A stretch of DNA of 64,000 nt from Peromyscus leucopus (taxonomy: Eukaryota; Chordata; Mammalia; Rodentia; Cricetidae). The stretch is from the NCBI RefSeq assembly GCF_004664715.2, contig NC_051083.1, forward strand, positions 94,393,920 to 94,457,919, written 5' to 3'. Below are positions 56,624 through 64,000 of the stretch, in pieces (positions within the stretch are counted from its first letter, which is position 1; every line of letters begins with the position of its first letter). The notes below the pieces were generated by a model that searched no databases, was not told the DNA's origin, and saw only the letters and a program-made list of their open reading frames with translations. The translations under genes and the position numbers were made by a program.

Positions 56624-59600
56624 AATTATCTTCCAATGATGCACTGGGAATATATAGCAGAGGCCTTCATTTTGGTTTGAATAAGTATCCCCCAAAGATC
56701 TGAGTGGTAATGGCTTGATTTTCAGCCATTGACTTCATAGGGAGGTGAGGGAAGCCTTTGATGCAGGGAGTCGAGAGGGAGGAAGTCAAGTTATTGGGTA
56801 CACGTTCTTGAAGGGGACTGTGGGACTCTCGTTCTTATCACGTTCTCAGTTTTGCTTTCCAGCTGCCATGAAGAAAGCTCTGCTCTATGATCACAGATGG
56901 AATCCTCTGAAACCGAGGTCTAAAATAAATCTTTTCCTTCTTATAAACTGTTTATGCTAGGGATCTGTTGTCAGTAGTCAAAAGCTGACTGACACAGTCC
57001 ATAACATGTAGTGTTAACTCTGAAGGGAATAGTCTTTTGGTTTCAAAGGACTTAATTCAGAAGTCCAAATTTTTGTGTAATACAGAGGTGGCATTCATCA
57101 CATGAATGACAAAGTTGACAAGCAAAATACACTTTGAAAAACAACGTAGTCATTTTGGAATCTCTCCCCCCGGCCCCTCGTCTCTTTCTCCCCCCTCACC
57201 TTTTTCACCCGGAGTACCAGCCTGTCCAGGTTGTCCCACCTTTCCAAACGAACCAGAAATTCCTTTTAATCCATCAGCTCCAGGAATACCGGGAAGACCA
57301 GGTAAGCCGGGAAACCCTACTGGTCCAGGGGACCCCTTTTCACCTGTTGAAGAGTAAGACTTAGACCAGGTAACCTAGGAAACCCTACTGGTCCAGAGGA
57401 CCCCTTTTCACCTGTCGAAGAGTACGACTTTCTTTTATTATCATTTCTGTTGTACATACACGAGAACAAAGAGGCCAAGAAAGGTTGAATTACTTGCACA
57501 ATGCCACAGAGCTAAGAAGTTGCAGAGAAAGGATTTGAACACAGGTTTCTCTAACTCTGAAGTCTTAGTTAGTTTTTTTTTTTTTAAATCAACCAAGCTT
57601 CTTAGTTATTACATATTCTAGGACTCTCTGAATGTGTAATAATTAACCACCAGAAAAAATGTGGACTCTTTTGTTTTACTTCATTAAGTTCAGAGCGCAT
57701 GTCAAAAAAAGCCTAGGTCCAGGAGGCCAGGGATGAGCACAACCTTGCCCCTTTGTGCTAACCAATTGTATGCCCTGCCCTGAGACTAGCCATTTCCTCC
57801 TGTTTAAAACGGAGATGCCACACACCTGACCACTGCTATGGCAATCATAGAAAGTGAGAGCTGTCAGGAGCCTTGGTGTGTGCCATGCTGAGTGATCTAT
57901 ATGGAGCTGTTATTGCCCTGGCTCTTTCTGACCATATTAGTCTTTCCACTGTTCCACACAGCAAGCAGTTTGAGTGACTCCCATTAGGTGATCATCTTCC
58001 TTCAGTGCCAGCCTGGTCTAAACATCTTGCTACAGGAAAGCCCTGCCTACCTTCTGTTTCCTGGACAGAGAGGAGGGGGCAATTTGGGCAGCTCAGAATA
58101 AATGCTCCTTTGGGGTCGCCCCTGCCGGTTTCACTGGCCTTCCCAATTACTTCACTTACCCTTTTGGCCTAGGATGCCTGGCAACCCAGTGACTCCTGGC
58201 AAACCTGGGCTTCCCAGGAAACCATCTGTCCCTTGAGAACCAGGAAGGCCTTTTATCCCAGGTAGACCTCGTTTTCCAGTTGACCCAGGTTGACCTATGT
58301 CTCCTCTTTGACCCTTCTTTCCAGATTGCCCTGAATGGAGAGAACACAGGTCAGCTATTAAGTGAGATTCTGGACAGATTTGAGTCACTGCTTATTCCCA
58401 TTGGTTCCGACTGGCTGTCTTGTTAAACTTTGTTCATGGCCTTTTAACAATACCCAATGAGAGCTGCCAACAAGCTGAGTGCTCAGTTGGTCAGAGCATT
58501 AGGACCTACCACCCAGAGCACCATGCTAAATGCATGTCGCTTCTAGCATTGACACAGTGATGGGCAGGAAAAGCAACCCCCTTGTGATTATAACTTCTTC
58601 CTTTATGGATGTGCTTTACCCTGGAGCCTCTGAATGGAGCTCTGGGAAGCCAGGGCGGCAATTGGACTCCGGTTTCCTGGCACTTACACTCTGAATCAAG
58701 TTACAATGGTTGCTTCCTGAGCCAATTCGTGAAGTAGAGGTTAAAGCTGAGCTGTTGTTCGAACTTCCCAGGGAGTCTTGGATACAGGGTTGCCCTTTTA
58801 ATCCCTCAAGCAAGCGGTTAAGTCAGCCAGTTCCTTAGCATTATGTTTGAAAGACCCCCTAGTGCCAAGTACTGGAGAGGCCCACAAGGCCCATTTGATC
58901 TCCCAGATACCCTGAGTCTTCTTTCACCACACTTTAAGTTGGTCAATGGGATTAACCTCCGGAGCTGCTGCCCAAGTGGAATGTCCAGGTACAAAGCAAG
59001 GAAATTAAAAAACCAAAGGATTCAATCAGTGACGACAGAAGTATTTGGGCTCCCAAGGACCTCAATGAATGGCTGACTTAGCTTTCCATGAAATGAAAAG
59101 CAGCAAGTAGCTGCGAGCCCCAGGATTCCAATGGGAAGCTGTGAAGAGAGTTCTCTAACCAGAGAGCTGAAGACAATGGGAACCAACCCTCTAGCAGGGG
59201 CTCAGGGATCCCTGGCCTTGTAAGCAAGGCCATGTTATAGGGGATAATCAGATAATTCCCCAGTGGGAAGTCGTAGTCGGTGAGTTTGTGGGCTGTTGTT
59301 TTCCTTCTTCTTCATGTCACCAGCTTATATGAAGACCCCGGAAACAGAAGGACAAAGGACATAAAGCAGATATTAATGGCTCGGCAAATAACTCAGCTTC
59401 AGTCACTTCGTCCAGGAGGCAGAGTGGGGATGATGGTACTGAGTGAAAGCCACTGTTTGCCTATAGATCTTCAGAGGCATGTTCCCTTGACGGGCAGGCC
59501 ACTGGGGCGTGGGGGCGCAGCTTTAGCTCTCTGTAGCTCAAGTCAGGCTCACCACAGCCCAGTGAGGGCACAACACAACTCAACACAGGGTGGATTCTTT

Positions 59601-62077
59601 AACAGAGAAAGGCCAGGGGCAGGCCAAAGCATCCAAAGGGCAGGAGGCCATGGAAGGCAGACATGGTAGAGATCTGTTGTCACACTGCAGAAGCTAAACA
59701 GTAACAATGTGTTCTGCCTGCCACAGCCAGAGCGATTTCGGATTTGACACTAGAGAGGTCAGGAAAGTCAAATCTCTGAGATTCTGACCATATCACACTG
59801 CCACTATTAGTCCCAAGGATGCCTGAGTCTAAGTGAAGCCTAACTAAAGTCTGTCAAGTTGGGATTCTTCCTCTAATGGACCTACCTGAAATGCCTGGAA
59901 GGCCTGCTGGTCCTGGGAGTCCAGATGTGCCCTTGATGCCAAATGTATCACTAGATCCTGAGGGTCCTGGCTGTCCTGGTGGTCCTGATGTTCCAGGGTT
60001 GCCCTTCTCACCTTTGGGGCCTAGCATACCAGACTTCCCATTCAAACCTAATGAAAAGGAGGGGGCAGGTGTTCATAGCCTAGATCACAGGGAGGCGCTG
60101 GGGCACCAAACCATCTTCCAGTAGAAGGGCTTGGCCCAGGATTCACCTCAGACGACACTGTCTTCTTTTGTGAACAGCTTTGCAAGAATTTGACTATTGG
60201 TTACAGCTACTCCCAGAATTACTATGATAGGAAAATGGACTCCAACCACATAAGGAAAATTTTCCTCAAAGAGAGCCGGAATAGAATGTCATTTTAGCTT
60301 TCTTGTTAATTATCCCAGATTTGGTCATGCATTTCACCCATGCATTCATGCAAAGACAGTAGTCACTATAAAGCTTTCTGTTCATTGTTAAGTAAAGTGT
60401 CAAGAAGAGTCACCCGTGGGTCCTGGAAGGCCAGAGTCTCCAGGAAATCCTTTGTCCCCTGGCAATCCCTGTAGGCCTTGCTCCCCTGAAGCACCATTTT
60501 CGGCACCAAAGATGTCACCAGTGGCTCCCTTGGAGCCTGGTAAACCTGGACTGCCAGCCTTTCCAGGCAAGCCATCTTTTCCAGGAAGCCCAGGGAAACC
60601 AGGCAATCCCTTTTCCCCACGAGGTCCAGGAAATCCTAAATGTAAAGAGGCAAAAAAAAAAATAAATAAAAAAAAAAATTAAAAGGCCGTGGATGTTTAG
60701 AAGCAATTTGTCTAGATAGAGATCTGAGACAGATTTTTCTAATACAAAAGCTAATGTATTAATAATAGTCAGCAGTCTCCATTCCTTGGAGAATTTGTGC
60801 AGAGGTAGGAACTATAACATGTGAGTGGAAGGAGGTTCTAGTTCTGGGAAGCTGGGAGTAGGCACAGCTTAGAAACCTGCTCCTGTTCCTGGGGTCCGTA
60901 GTTGCTAAGAGCCCAAGTCACACCAAGGCCTTCTGGCCAAAGCTCAGTCTCTCTTGCAGTTGTTAAACTCCTGTAGTCATGCCCTCCTTCTTCGTGAGTG
61001 GGCAGACGGTAGTGGAAAGAACAGAAGAAATGCTAGACACTAGAGCAGGTAGCCAAGGAGAAGACTCAAACGCTAGAACAACGGTGGTTCAGAACTTATA
61101 GTGACACACAGATTATGGGCTCTATCCTGGAGTTTCTGCTCACTGGGTATTGTGAACACACTGACAGTTTGTGTGACTATCAAGTTCCCAGGTGATGCAG
61201 ATGCTGACCCAGGGAACCCAGACGGAGAAGCAGTGGCACCCTGCGGTCCTGAAGCTCAGGTTGGAACTACCCTACAAAGGGGAAGAAATGGGTAGCTTCT
61301 ATTGGACTGAACTGAACTTCTTTCTCTGACCTCCAAGAAGTCCATGTGGGATATTGGCATGTGACTGGTAAGCAGATAGCTGCAGAGTCCTGGCTTTGGC
61401 ACTGGTGGCTTTGTGAAGTATCAGTTGCCTCATCTGAGAGTTAAGGGGTTGCCTTCATTGGTTTTGCATGGCCCTTATTGTCGTGGTATGCCCTCATTCT
61501 ATGGCTCTCCATTGCATTTTTACTGCAAGTGGAATCAAAGGATTTCAGCCACACCAGAGAGCAGACCTAGCTTATTGTCATCAGTGGAGAGTGAAAACCA
61601 TCCAAACATAACAGCCGCAAAAGGGATGCCTTCTTTCCTTACCTGGCAGTCCTGGGAGATGAATTAAGCCCGGACTTCCGGGCCCTCCTTTGCTTCCATG
61701 AGTGCCAGGCTTGCCTGGAATTCCAGGGAGGCCCCGAGTTCCTTTAGAGCCTGAAACCCCAAGTGAAGGTAGTGAGGAGAAAGGAACACTAGCACAGATA
61801 GGCTCGACACATGATGTTTAGTCCACAATTCTACTCTCTTTGCCGGCTTCCCCAGTCTCACTTCCCCACACCACACTCTCCAGCAGCTGTTTCCTCAGTC
61901 ACCATAAACACCCTCAGCAGAACCCTCATGTGCTATTGGGATCCTCTGCTTCCTTTGATTCAAGGCCCTTAATGTGTGCTTCCTTTCCCTGGCCTCATTC
62001 CATACCTGGGGATCCAGGAGCTCCGGGAAATCCTGATGGACCAAATGACCCAGGAATAATACAAGGCAAGGTGACTC
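34783..62077 (-). CDS. COL4A6: COL4A6 gene, 3' part (22 coding exons and 3' UTR)
   Basis: Collagen IV alpha-6 chain, a secreted basement-membrane protein that trimerises with alpha-5 chains. The window carries the C-terminal half: nineteen exons of mainly Gly-X-Y triplets with the short interruptions typical of collagen IV, then the NC1 domain in three exons (first NC1 exon 39057-39248). NC1 holds the trimer and hexamer interfaces. NC1 blocks such as [50 protein letters not shown] and [20 protein letters not shown] identify alpha-6 rather than alpha-5 or alpha-1. Most internal exons begin with two bases finishing a split Gly codon and end with its first base, as usual in this family; one junction (54886/52374) is phase 0. 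One exon (50879-50985) is a base short. The gene runs opposite to ATG4A and their 3' ends face each other. Confidence 0.96.
36076..36336 (-). CDS. COL4A6: COL4A6 last coding exon, end of NC1, TAG stop
   Basis: After acceptor tgtgtttcag the exon encodes [58 protein letters not shown] and ends [16 protein letters not shown]. It carries the last conserved cysteines of the second C4 subdomain of NC1. Phase 0 with the previous exon. Confidence 0.96.
   Translation of the reverse strand, partial: HTAAGAEGGGQSLVSPGSCLEDFRATPFIECNGARGTCHYFANKYSFWLTTVEERQQFREEPASETLKTGQLHTRVSRCQVCMKNL
36725..36800 (-). mobile_element. B2/B3 SINE fragment
   Basis: gggagccaactcaggcttag then caagcgcctgtacctgctgag and ctaccgtcctggcccc: reverse head of a B3/RSINE1-like element. 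Confidence 0.5.
38083..38369 (-). CDS. COL4A6: COL4A6 NC1 exon (penultimate)
   Basis: A 287-base exon from acceptor ctcttcccag to donor gtaaga. It encodes [80 protein letters not shown] and [15 protein letters not shown]. It spans the end of the first and start of the second C4 repeat. Its clean frame and conserved cysteines leave no doubt. Confidence 0.97.
39057..39248 (-). CDS. COL4A6: COL4A6 exon joining collagenous end to NC1 start
   Basis: A 192-base exon. The first residues are the last Gly-X-Y repeats ([16 protein letters not shown]), followed directly by [40 protein letters not shown] and EKAHNQDLG. It marks the switch from triple helix to globular NC1. Acceptor tcttcccag, donor gtaagt. 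Confidence 0.96.
39885..40008 (+). mobile_element. B1 SINE fragment
   Basis: ggagtttgaagcaagcctgg and gctacatagtgagtttgag with a long A/G-rich tail. Confidence 0.55.
40130..40450 (+). repeat. interspersed repeat, family not assigned (copy 1)
   Basis: ggcccccataggctcctgta, gaggaggtgtggccttgttg, gaggtttcaaaagctc and gtggtcacggtgtctcttga belong to a common rodent repeat that I cannot name from memory with confidence. Related copies occur at 48.55 kb and 56.67 kb. Confidence 0.5.
40532..40648 (-). CDS. COL4A6: COL4A6 Gly-X-Y exon
   Basis: 117 bases, starting with two bases that complete a Gly codon. It encodes uninterrupted triplets, [20 protein letters not shown] through [10 protein letters not shown]. 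Acceptor ctcccacag, donor gtcaggt, a less common gtcagg form that deserves a check. Confidence 0.92.
41114..41260 (-). CDS. COL4A6: COL4A6 Gly-X-Y exon with helix interruption
   Basis: 147 bases. It encodes [10 protein letters not shown], then a non-collagenous interruption [13 protein letters not shown], then [20 protein letters not shown] and QGAVGLQG. The interruption is a typical collagen IV kink and matches the corresponding alpha-6 position. Acceptor gccctcag, donor gtaagg. Confidence 0.94.
41886..42058 (-). mobile_element. B1 SINE
   Basis: Good reverse B1: T-rich start, gggtttctctatgtagtc, ctggctgtcctggaactca-type core, ccaggctggccttgaactca, gagtgctgggattaaaggc, gtgccaccaccgccta. Confidence 0.9.
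42230..42880 (+). mobile_element. L1 3' end fragment
   Basis: Contains L1 ORF2 3' sequence in sense orientation: ttgatgggaatgtaaactag, ggatccagcagtaccattcc, gaatggacaaagaaaatatgg, aagcaaatggatacaactgg. Frames are broken; a 5'-truncated dead copy. Confidence 0.75.
43324..43422 (-). CDS. COL4A6: COL4A6 Gly-X-Y exon
   Basis: 99 bases encoding [20 protein letters not shown] then [13 protein letters not shown], closely as in alpha-6. Acceptor ccttgccag, donor gtgagt. Confidence 0.95.
43573..43734 (-). CDS. COL4A6: COL4A6 Gly-X-Y exon
   Basis: 162 bases encoding [40 protein letters not shown] and [14 protein letters not shown]. It contains a one-residue interruption (PSSDQ). Acceptor tatccctag, donor gtaagt. 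Confidence 0.95.
44030..44146 (-). CDS. COL4A6: COL4A6 Gly-X-Y exon with interruption
   Basis: 117 bases encoding [20 protein letters not shown] and [19 protein letters not shown]. The interruption around ISLPSVIAG is characteristic of alpha-6. Acceptor ttttttgcag, donor gtaaaa. Confidence 0.95.
44400..45720. other. COL4A6 intron, no recognisable element
   Basis: AT-rich sequence with no repeat, exon or RNA gene that I can support. Confidence 0.45.
45730..45865 (-). mobile_element. B3/RSINE1-like SINE fragment
   Basis: ggttccaggagtggaactca, gcttttcaggcttgtaactc and cacactgaaccatctagtcag are the reverse head of a B2/B3-class SINE. Confidence 0.5.
45900..47055. other. COL4A6 intron, no recognisable element
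   Basis: AT-rich stretch with no clear repeat or exon. Confidence 0.4.
47066..47225 (+). mobile_element. B1 SINE
   Basis: Well preserved sense B1: gctgggcggtgatggtgcac, gttcgaggccagcctggtct, ccagggctacagagaaaccc, tgtctcgaaaaatc. Confidence 0.92.
47971..48096 (-). CDS. COL4A6: COL4A6 Gly-X-Y exon
   Basis: 126 bases encoding [20 protein letters not shown] then [22 protein letters not shown] in order. The short break GIGIG matches alpha-6. Acceptor cttcctag, donor gtaagt. Confidence 0.95.
48370..48441 (-). CDS. COL4A6: COL4A6 Gly-X-Y exon
   Basis: 72 bases encoding [20 protein letters not shown] then HGTP. Acceptor tgtcctcag, donor gtaaga. Confidence 0.95.
48550..48960 (+). repeat. interspersed repeat, family not assigned (copy 2)
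   Basis: aaggtttggatctaaaatgt, ctcccaaaggcccaagtgttg, ctgagcaccatgaggtgaac and gactaaaatctctaaaacc form a known mammalian repeat pattern that I do not assign to a family. Confidence 0.5.
48990..49205 (-). mobile_element. B4 (B1 + ID) SINE
   Basis: Antisense B1-like half (gagatagagtctcatgtacc ... gagattataggtatgtgtca) then an antisense ID half (agtgctggggattgaatcta ... accaacagagccacacccc). Confidence 0.65.
49335..49770 (-). repeat. interspersed rodent repeat, family not assigned
   Basis: ctgtgatcagatgcttgact, ttattttggcttgcaatttg, ttctcagctcgctttctcct, gtctcctagctgattctaga and caagttaacaatatcaag match a widespread rodent repeat. Orientation and family are uncertain. Confidence 0.5.
49990..50043. 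repeat. (TC)n microsatellite
   Basis: About 27 uninterrupted TC dinucleotides. Confidence 0.97.
50173..50344 (+). mobile_element. B2 SINE, young, with perfect 15-bp target duplication
   Basis: Full-length sense B2 from ggggctggagagatggctca, with Pol III A and B boxes (ggttcgaatt-like gagttcaattcccagcaa), to the AATAAA-containing A-rich tail. Flanked by aaaaattataagcta at 50158-50172 and 50345-50359, so insertion was recent. Confidence 0.95.
50508..50729 (-). mobile_element. B2/B3 SINE
   Basis: Reverse B2: atttatttattttatgtgta, cctggtgcccatggaggtta, gaagagggcattggatcac, tgagccatctctcgagccc. Confidence 0.85.
50879..50985 (-). CDS. COL4A6: COL4A6 Gly-X-Y exon, one base short
   Basis: It encodes [20 protein letters not shown] and [16 protein letters not shown]. 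The exon is 107 bases, while all other exons of this phase are multiples of three. At its end the sequence reads CTA AAG|gtatgt, so the codon split needed for the next exon (G completed by GA) is lost. A CTA AAA G ending (108 bases) would restore phase. A missing A in a short A run, as in ATG4A exon 2, is the likely cause. Confidence 0.9.
51072..51179 (-). CDS. COL4A6: COL4A6 Gly-X-Y exon
   Basis: 108 bases encoding [20 protein letters not shown] then [16 protein letters not shown] with no interruption. Acceptor gaccttacag, donor gtactg, a weaker donor that lacks the usual A/G-AGT. Confidence 0.93.
51606..51680 (-). CDS. COL4A6: COL4A6 Gly-X-Y exon
   Basis: 75 bases encoding [20 protein letters not shown] then ELGFK. 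The small break QTLGIS corresponds to the alpha-6 interruption. Acceptor ttatacctgcag, donor gtaagg. Confidence 0.93.
52311..52374 (-). CDS. COL4A6: COL4A6 Gly-X-Y exon (phase-0 start)
   Basis: 64 bases encoding [20 protein letters not shown] then K and the first base of Gly. Unlike the other collagenous exons here it begins with a whole GGT codon, matching the previous exon, which ends after a complete Ser codon. Acceptor tgccttgaag, donor gtaggg. Confidence 0.88.
52784..52900 (+). mobile_element. B1 SINE, diverged
   Basis: gccaggtgtgagggcgcatg, gcactcaggaaacagaggca, gatcctgtctcaaaac. Confidence 0.65.
53797..54026 (-). mobile_element. B2 SINE carrying a CA/CCACA microsatellite
   Basis: Reverse B2 (ttatttatgtttttaaatg ... 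atccatggaggccaaagaat ... taaccactgagccatctct) with its promoter-distal part replaced by simple repeats. Confidence 0.75.
53830..53886. repeat. (CA)n followed by (CCACA)n
   Basis: Seventeen or so CA units, then about five ccaca units; a compound microsatellite inside the B2. Confidence 0.95.
54148..54355 (+). mobile_element. B4 (ID + B1) SINE
   Basis: ID-like half (gatacagctcagcagtagag ... cacttgcctagcatg) followed by a B1-like half (tggtgtggtggtgcatacct ... taatcccagcactt). Confidence 0.7.
54886..55067 (-). CDS. COL4A6: COL4A6 Gly-X-Y exon (ends at codon boundary)
   Basis: 182 bases encoding [40 protein letters not shown] and [21 protein letters not shown]. The interruption QSNTIKG sits where alpha-6 has its kink. 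It ends with a full codon before gtaagt, so this intron is phase 0. Confidence 0.93.
55506..55631 (-). CDS. COL4A6: COL4A6 Gly-X-Y exon with large interruption
   Basis: 126 bases encoding [13 protein letters not shown], then the interruption [12 protein letters not shown], then [17 protein letters not shown]. Human alpha-6 has a closely similar PRRPM-NLWLKG-type insert, as I recall it. Acceptor tccttcag; the donor is gtgctg, a weak match. Confidence 0.9.
55861..56621 (+). mobile_element. 5'-truncated L1 with 11-bp target duplication
   Basis: Sense L1 3' end: ccatcaacggaagaatggat, ggtacatatacacaatggag, ggatggaattagaaaaaaat, then the G-rich 3' UTR (ggagggggtgggagggg). Flanked by aaaattatctt at 55850-55860 and 56622-56632. 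The A-rich tail has turned into (TA)n. Confidence 0.92.
56571..56620. repeat. (TA)n tail of the L1
   Basis: Pure alternating T and A except for one slip; it sits where the L1 poly(A) tail should be. Confidence 0.93.
56665..57000 (+). repeat. interspersed repeat, family not assigned (copy 3)
   Basis: ggtttgaataagtatccccc, ctgccatgaagaaagctctg, ctctgaaaccgaggtctaaa and caaaagctgactgacaca resemble the copies at 40.13 and 48.55 kb. Confidence 0.45.
57200..57343 (-). CDS. COL4A6: COL4A6 Gly-X-Y exon next to a duplicated acceptor
   Basis: 144 bases encoding [20 protein letters not shown] then [20 protein letters not shown] and QAGTPGEK. Acceptor actcttcaacag, donor gtgagg. The acceptor and first 49 bases or so are repeated immediately upstream (transcript sense) in a second copy at 57363-57430. 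Confidence 0.94.
57295..57430 (-). repeat. 68-bp tandem duplication covering a COL4A6 acceptor and exon start
   Basis: Copy one (57295-57362) holds the acceptor and first 49 bases of the 57200-57343 exon. Copy two (57363-57430) repeats it with about half a dozen differences, including an intact acceptor (cttcgacag) and open [16 protein letters not shown] coding. The 68-base unit is not a multiple of three. Confidence 0.93.
58160..58330 (-). CDS. COL4A6: COL4A6 Gly-X-Y exon
   Basis: 171 bases encoding [40 protein letters not shown] and [17 protein letters not shown] without interruption. Acceptor tccattcag, donor gtaagt. Confidence 0.95.
59886..60047 (-). CDS. COL4A6: COL4A6 Gly-X-Y exon with interruption
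   Basis: 162 bases encoding [40 protein letters not shown] and [14 protein letters not shown]. The break SSDTFG is a collagen IV interruption. Acceptor ttttcattag, donor gtaggt. Confidence 0.95.
60414..60635 (-). CDS. COL4A6: COL4A6 Gly-X-Y exon with GDIFGAENG interruption
   Basis: 222 bases, the longest collagenous exon here. It encodes [60 protein letters not shown] and [14 protein letters not shown]. The DIFGAENG interruption is diagnostic of alpha-6. Acceptor tacatttag, donor gtgact. Confidence 0.96.
61643..61750 (-). CDS. COL4A6: COL4A6 Gly-X-Y exon
   Basis: 108 bases encoding [20 protein letters not shown] then [16 protein letters not shown]. The break LIHLPG is shared with alpha-6 (LVHLP in human, as I recall). 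Acceptor ggggtttcag, donor gtaagg. Confidence 0.94.
62006..62077 (-). CDS. COL4A6: COL4A6 exon with cysteine-bearing interruption
   Basis: 72 bases encoding [20 protein letters not shown] then PGSP. The VTLPCII interruption contains a cysteine typical of collagen IV interruptions. Acceptor catttacag, donor gtatgg. The most 5' COL4A6 exon in the window. Confidence 0.93.
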
Positions 62078-62484
62078 CTGTAAATGATAACACATGGAAC
62101 TGTGAACTCATCAAGTCAGAGAAGAGTCTCCCTTCATGTGCTCCTTTCCTCCTATTCTATTTAGTGGACAACCATTATGTCCCCACTCAGCAGCTAGGCG
62201 CACACACAAAAAGCTTGACATCCGAAACTCTTGGGAGGAACTACTAGGGCAATTGCTTATCTTTGTTCTTAGTGTTCAGGTGTCAGAGTATTACTTATTG
62301 AACCATTGGTGCCTGCTGAGCAAGCAGTCACCTAGGCAAAGGGTGTTACCTAACAAGGATTCTTAGAGTGCTGCGCAGAACAGCAACTTCTGTCATTCCT
62401 TAGATCTCTTCCCATGGCACTTAGTTTCACATAATTATGATACTCGTTTTAGGTTTTTTGAGCTACTGTTCGTTCACATACTTT

Positions 62485-62718
62485 TCCTTTTTAAAAATTA
62501 TGAATTTATTTTTAAAATTGTATGCGTATGGTTTTTGCTCATGTTGTCTGTGCACCACATGTGTGCCTGGTGCCCATGGAGGCCAGAAGAGGGTGTTGAA
62601 TCCCCTGGAACTGGAGTTACGGATGTTTGTGAGCTTCCTTGTAGGTGCTAAGAATTGAAGCCAGGTCCTCTGGTAGACTAGCCAGTGCTCCAAACTACTA
62701 TGCCATCTTTCCAGCCCC
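62485..62718 (-). mobile_element. B2/B3 SINE
   Basis: Reverse B2: gcctggtgcccatggaggcc, agaagagggtgttgaatccc, ccaggtcctctggtagacta, atgccatctttccagcccc. Confidence 0.85.
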
Positions 62719-62799
62719 AGCACTTTTTTTTTTTTTTTTGCAAGAGAGTTTTTTTTTTTCAAAGCATGGGGCTCTTTTAAAGCAGTTCATTTTGAGTCT

Positions 62800-64000
62800 A
62801 CTAAAACTTATTGGCCATCATTGTTCAGATAAGTGTAGGTCTAAATTAAGGGAATACTTAAGACCACTCCCTTGGCCATGACAGACAAATTGAGACTCCT
62901 CAGCTCCTTATTGGAAACTGTAAACTCTGCTACTCAGGGAATAGAGTTAGTCAATTTCAGTATTCAAGATGCTGAAATTAGCATTCACAGCCTTTTCTGT
63001 AGGAAATTCTTTGCTCATTCATACTGCAAATGAATAGTCTGCAGGATCACAGAGGGGAGGTTTAATAAATACCGGTGACAGATTGTTTGTGGACTTCCTC
63101 AAGTGCCATTTATAAACAATTGCTATGCTAATTAAAATTAGTCTCTCCTATTCATTAAAACAATCCCCAAGGTCTGTCTTAAGCCACAGAGCCAATAATT
63201 CCAATAAAAATCTGTAGCATTTGTTAAAAAACAATAACAAAAAAACCATGGCTCTAAAAAACAGGATTATTTTTGAAAATTATGTATAAAGCCTATGATT
63301 CAGACTGCTTACACAAGTAGCTGACATTTCTCCTTTTACTCACCTTTGCTCTCCAATATAAAGTCTTGCTTAAACAAATAAAACAAACAAACTCACTTGT
63401 TTTAGTCCTAAGTCAAAATTGGGAATTGAATGGTATATTGCACTGGTTATTTTGGGCTCAGGAGGCAGACAGACCTTAAGCTGGTGTCTTATTTCTGTTA
63501 TTACACATCTGTATTAACACAGCTACTTAAGTTCTCCGAGCCTCGTGGGTCAAAGGGGAACTACCTAATCCACTCGTGTCTGTGAGATGGAAGCACTTGA
63601 TACAGGGCCCAGCACCCTGCTGCGTGCTCAGCGAACGGTAGTTCTCATCTTCCTTGAGAGAGGTTCAGAGGCGCTCCTATCAGTCAGTCCCTTGCTTTCT
63701 ACCTTTGTCAGTCTTGTGATGGTACTTGATAGCCTTCCAGGACTTGTGCTCTTCTAGTCATACACCACACAGGTATAAAGATTCTGGCCATCAGCACAAA
63801 TCCTCTGCCACGTGTTGTCATACCCACCTCCATCATGTCAGACACTAAGGTGGCAGAGCTAGCTATCTCTGAGAATTGTTTCCCCCTTGTGGAAATGTGT
63901 TCTATTGACAGGCACCTCAGAGGGAGATGCTTCCCCGGGAGGGTGCTTCCAGTCCTGTACTCTGCTGGGGTCCAGAGTTTTTGAATGAAGGGAAAAGACA
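62800..64000. other. COL4A6 intron, no recognisable element
   Basis: AT-rich intron sequence to the end of the window. I see no exon with Gly-X-Y coding on the reverse strand and no clear repeat. Confidence 0.45.

Noticed and set aside
40400..62100. Pro/Gly-rich open frames on the + strand opposite COL4A6 exons (for example 43266-43469, 60416-60682)
   Set aside because: They are antisense shadows: the complement of Gly-Pro codons (GGN CCN) also reads as Gly/Pro-rich. Splice signals and family match are on the - strand.

Overview
The window is mammalian, rodent (muroid) nuclear DNA, almost certainly from the X chromosome. Coding sequence is sparse and cut into small exons with GT-AG borders. 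Introns are packed with B1, B2/B3, ID/B4, L1 and LTR copies, CpG is rare over most of the window, and the two recognisable genes are the neighbours ATG4A and COL4A6 (Xq22.3 in human). The species cannot be named from this sequence; the repeat mix would fit a cricetid.

Layout. 1-4158: intergenic or upstream intron sequence with a weak reverse-strand candidate gene end (about 0.4-1.4 kb), a solo LTR with a nested B1 (1953-2466) and an ERVK-type pol remnant (about 3.07-3.45 kb). 4159-33060: ATG4A on the + strand from its second coding exon to the stop codon at 32608 and poly(A) signals near 33045; the first coding exon lies outside the window. 33.06-34.78 kb: short gap between the 3' ends of the two convergent genes. 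34.78-62.08 kb: the 3' half of COL4A6 on the - strand: a 3' UTR of about 1.3 kb, three NC1 exons and nineteen Gly-X-Y exons. 62.08-64.0 kb: a further COL4A6 intron. The 5' part of COL4A6 lies beyond the window.

Function. ATG4A is a cysteine protease that trims and delipidates ATG8-family proteins in autophagy. The catalytic Cys motif, the Asp-Pro-His motif and the C-terminal FEIL LC3-interacting motif are all visible. COL4A6 is the alpha-6 chain of basement-membrane collagen IV. The two genes are physical neighbours only; nothing suggests a joint function.

The most striking feature is a stretch of about 9.8 kb (roughly 13.4-23.2 kb) inside ATG4A that does not read like natural rodent DNA. 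CpG is far commoner than in the flanks and nearly every repeat is unrecognisable. ATG4A exons 5 and 6 are present in the right order but riddled with substitutions and indels. I read this as an uncorrected, low-accuracy long-read patch in the assembly. Single-base losses in otherwise clean exons of both genes (4.27 kb and 50.88 kb) point the same way. Genuine structural curiosities include a 68-bp tandem duplication that copies a COL4A6 splice acceptor, a CpG-bearing minisatellite of about nine copies in an ATG4A intron, and a (TC)n(TG)n(AG)n palindrome. I found no undescribed biological system.
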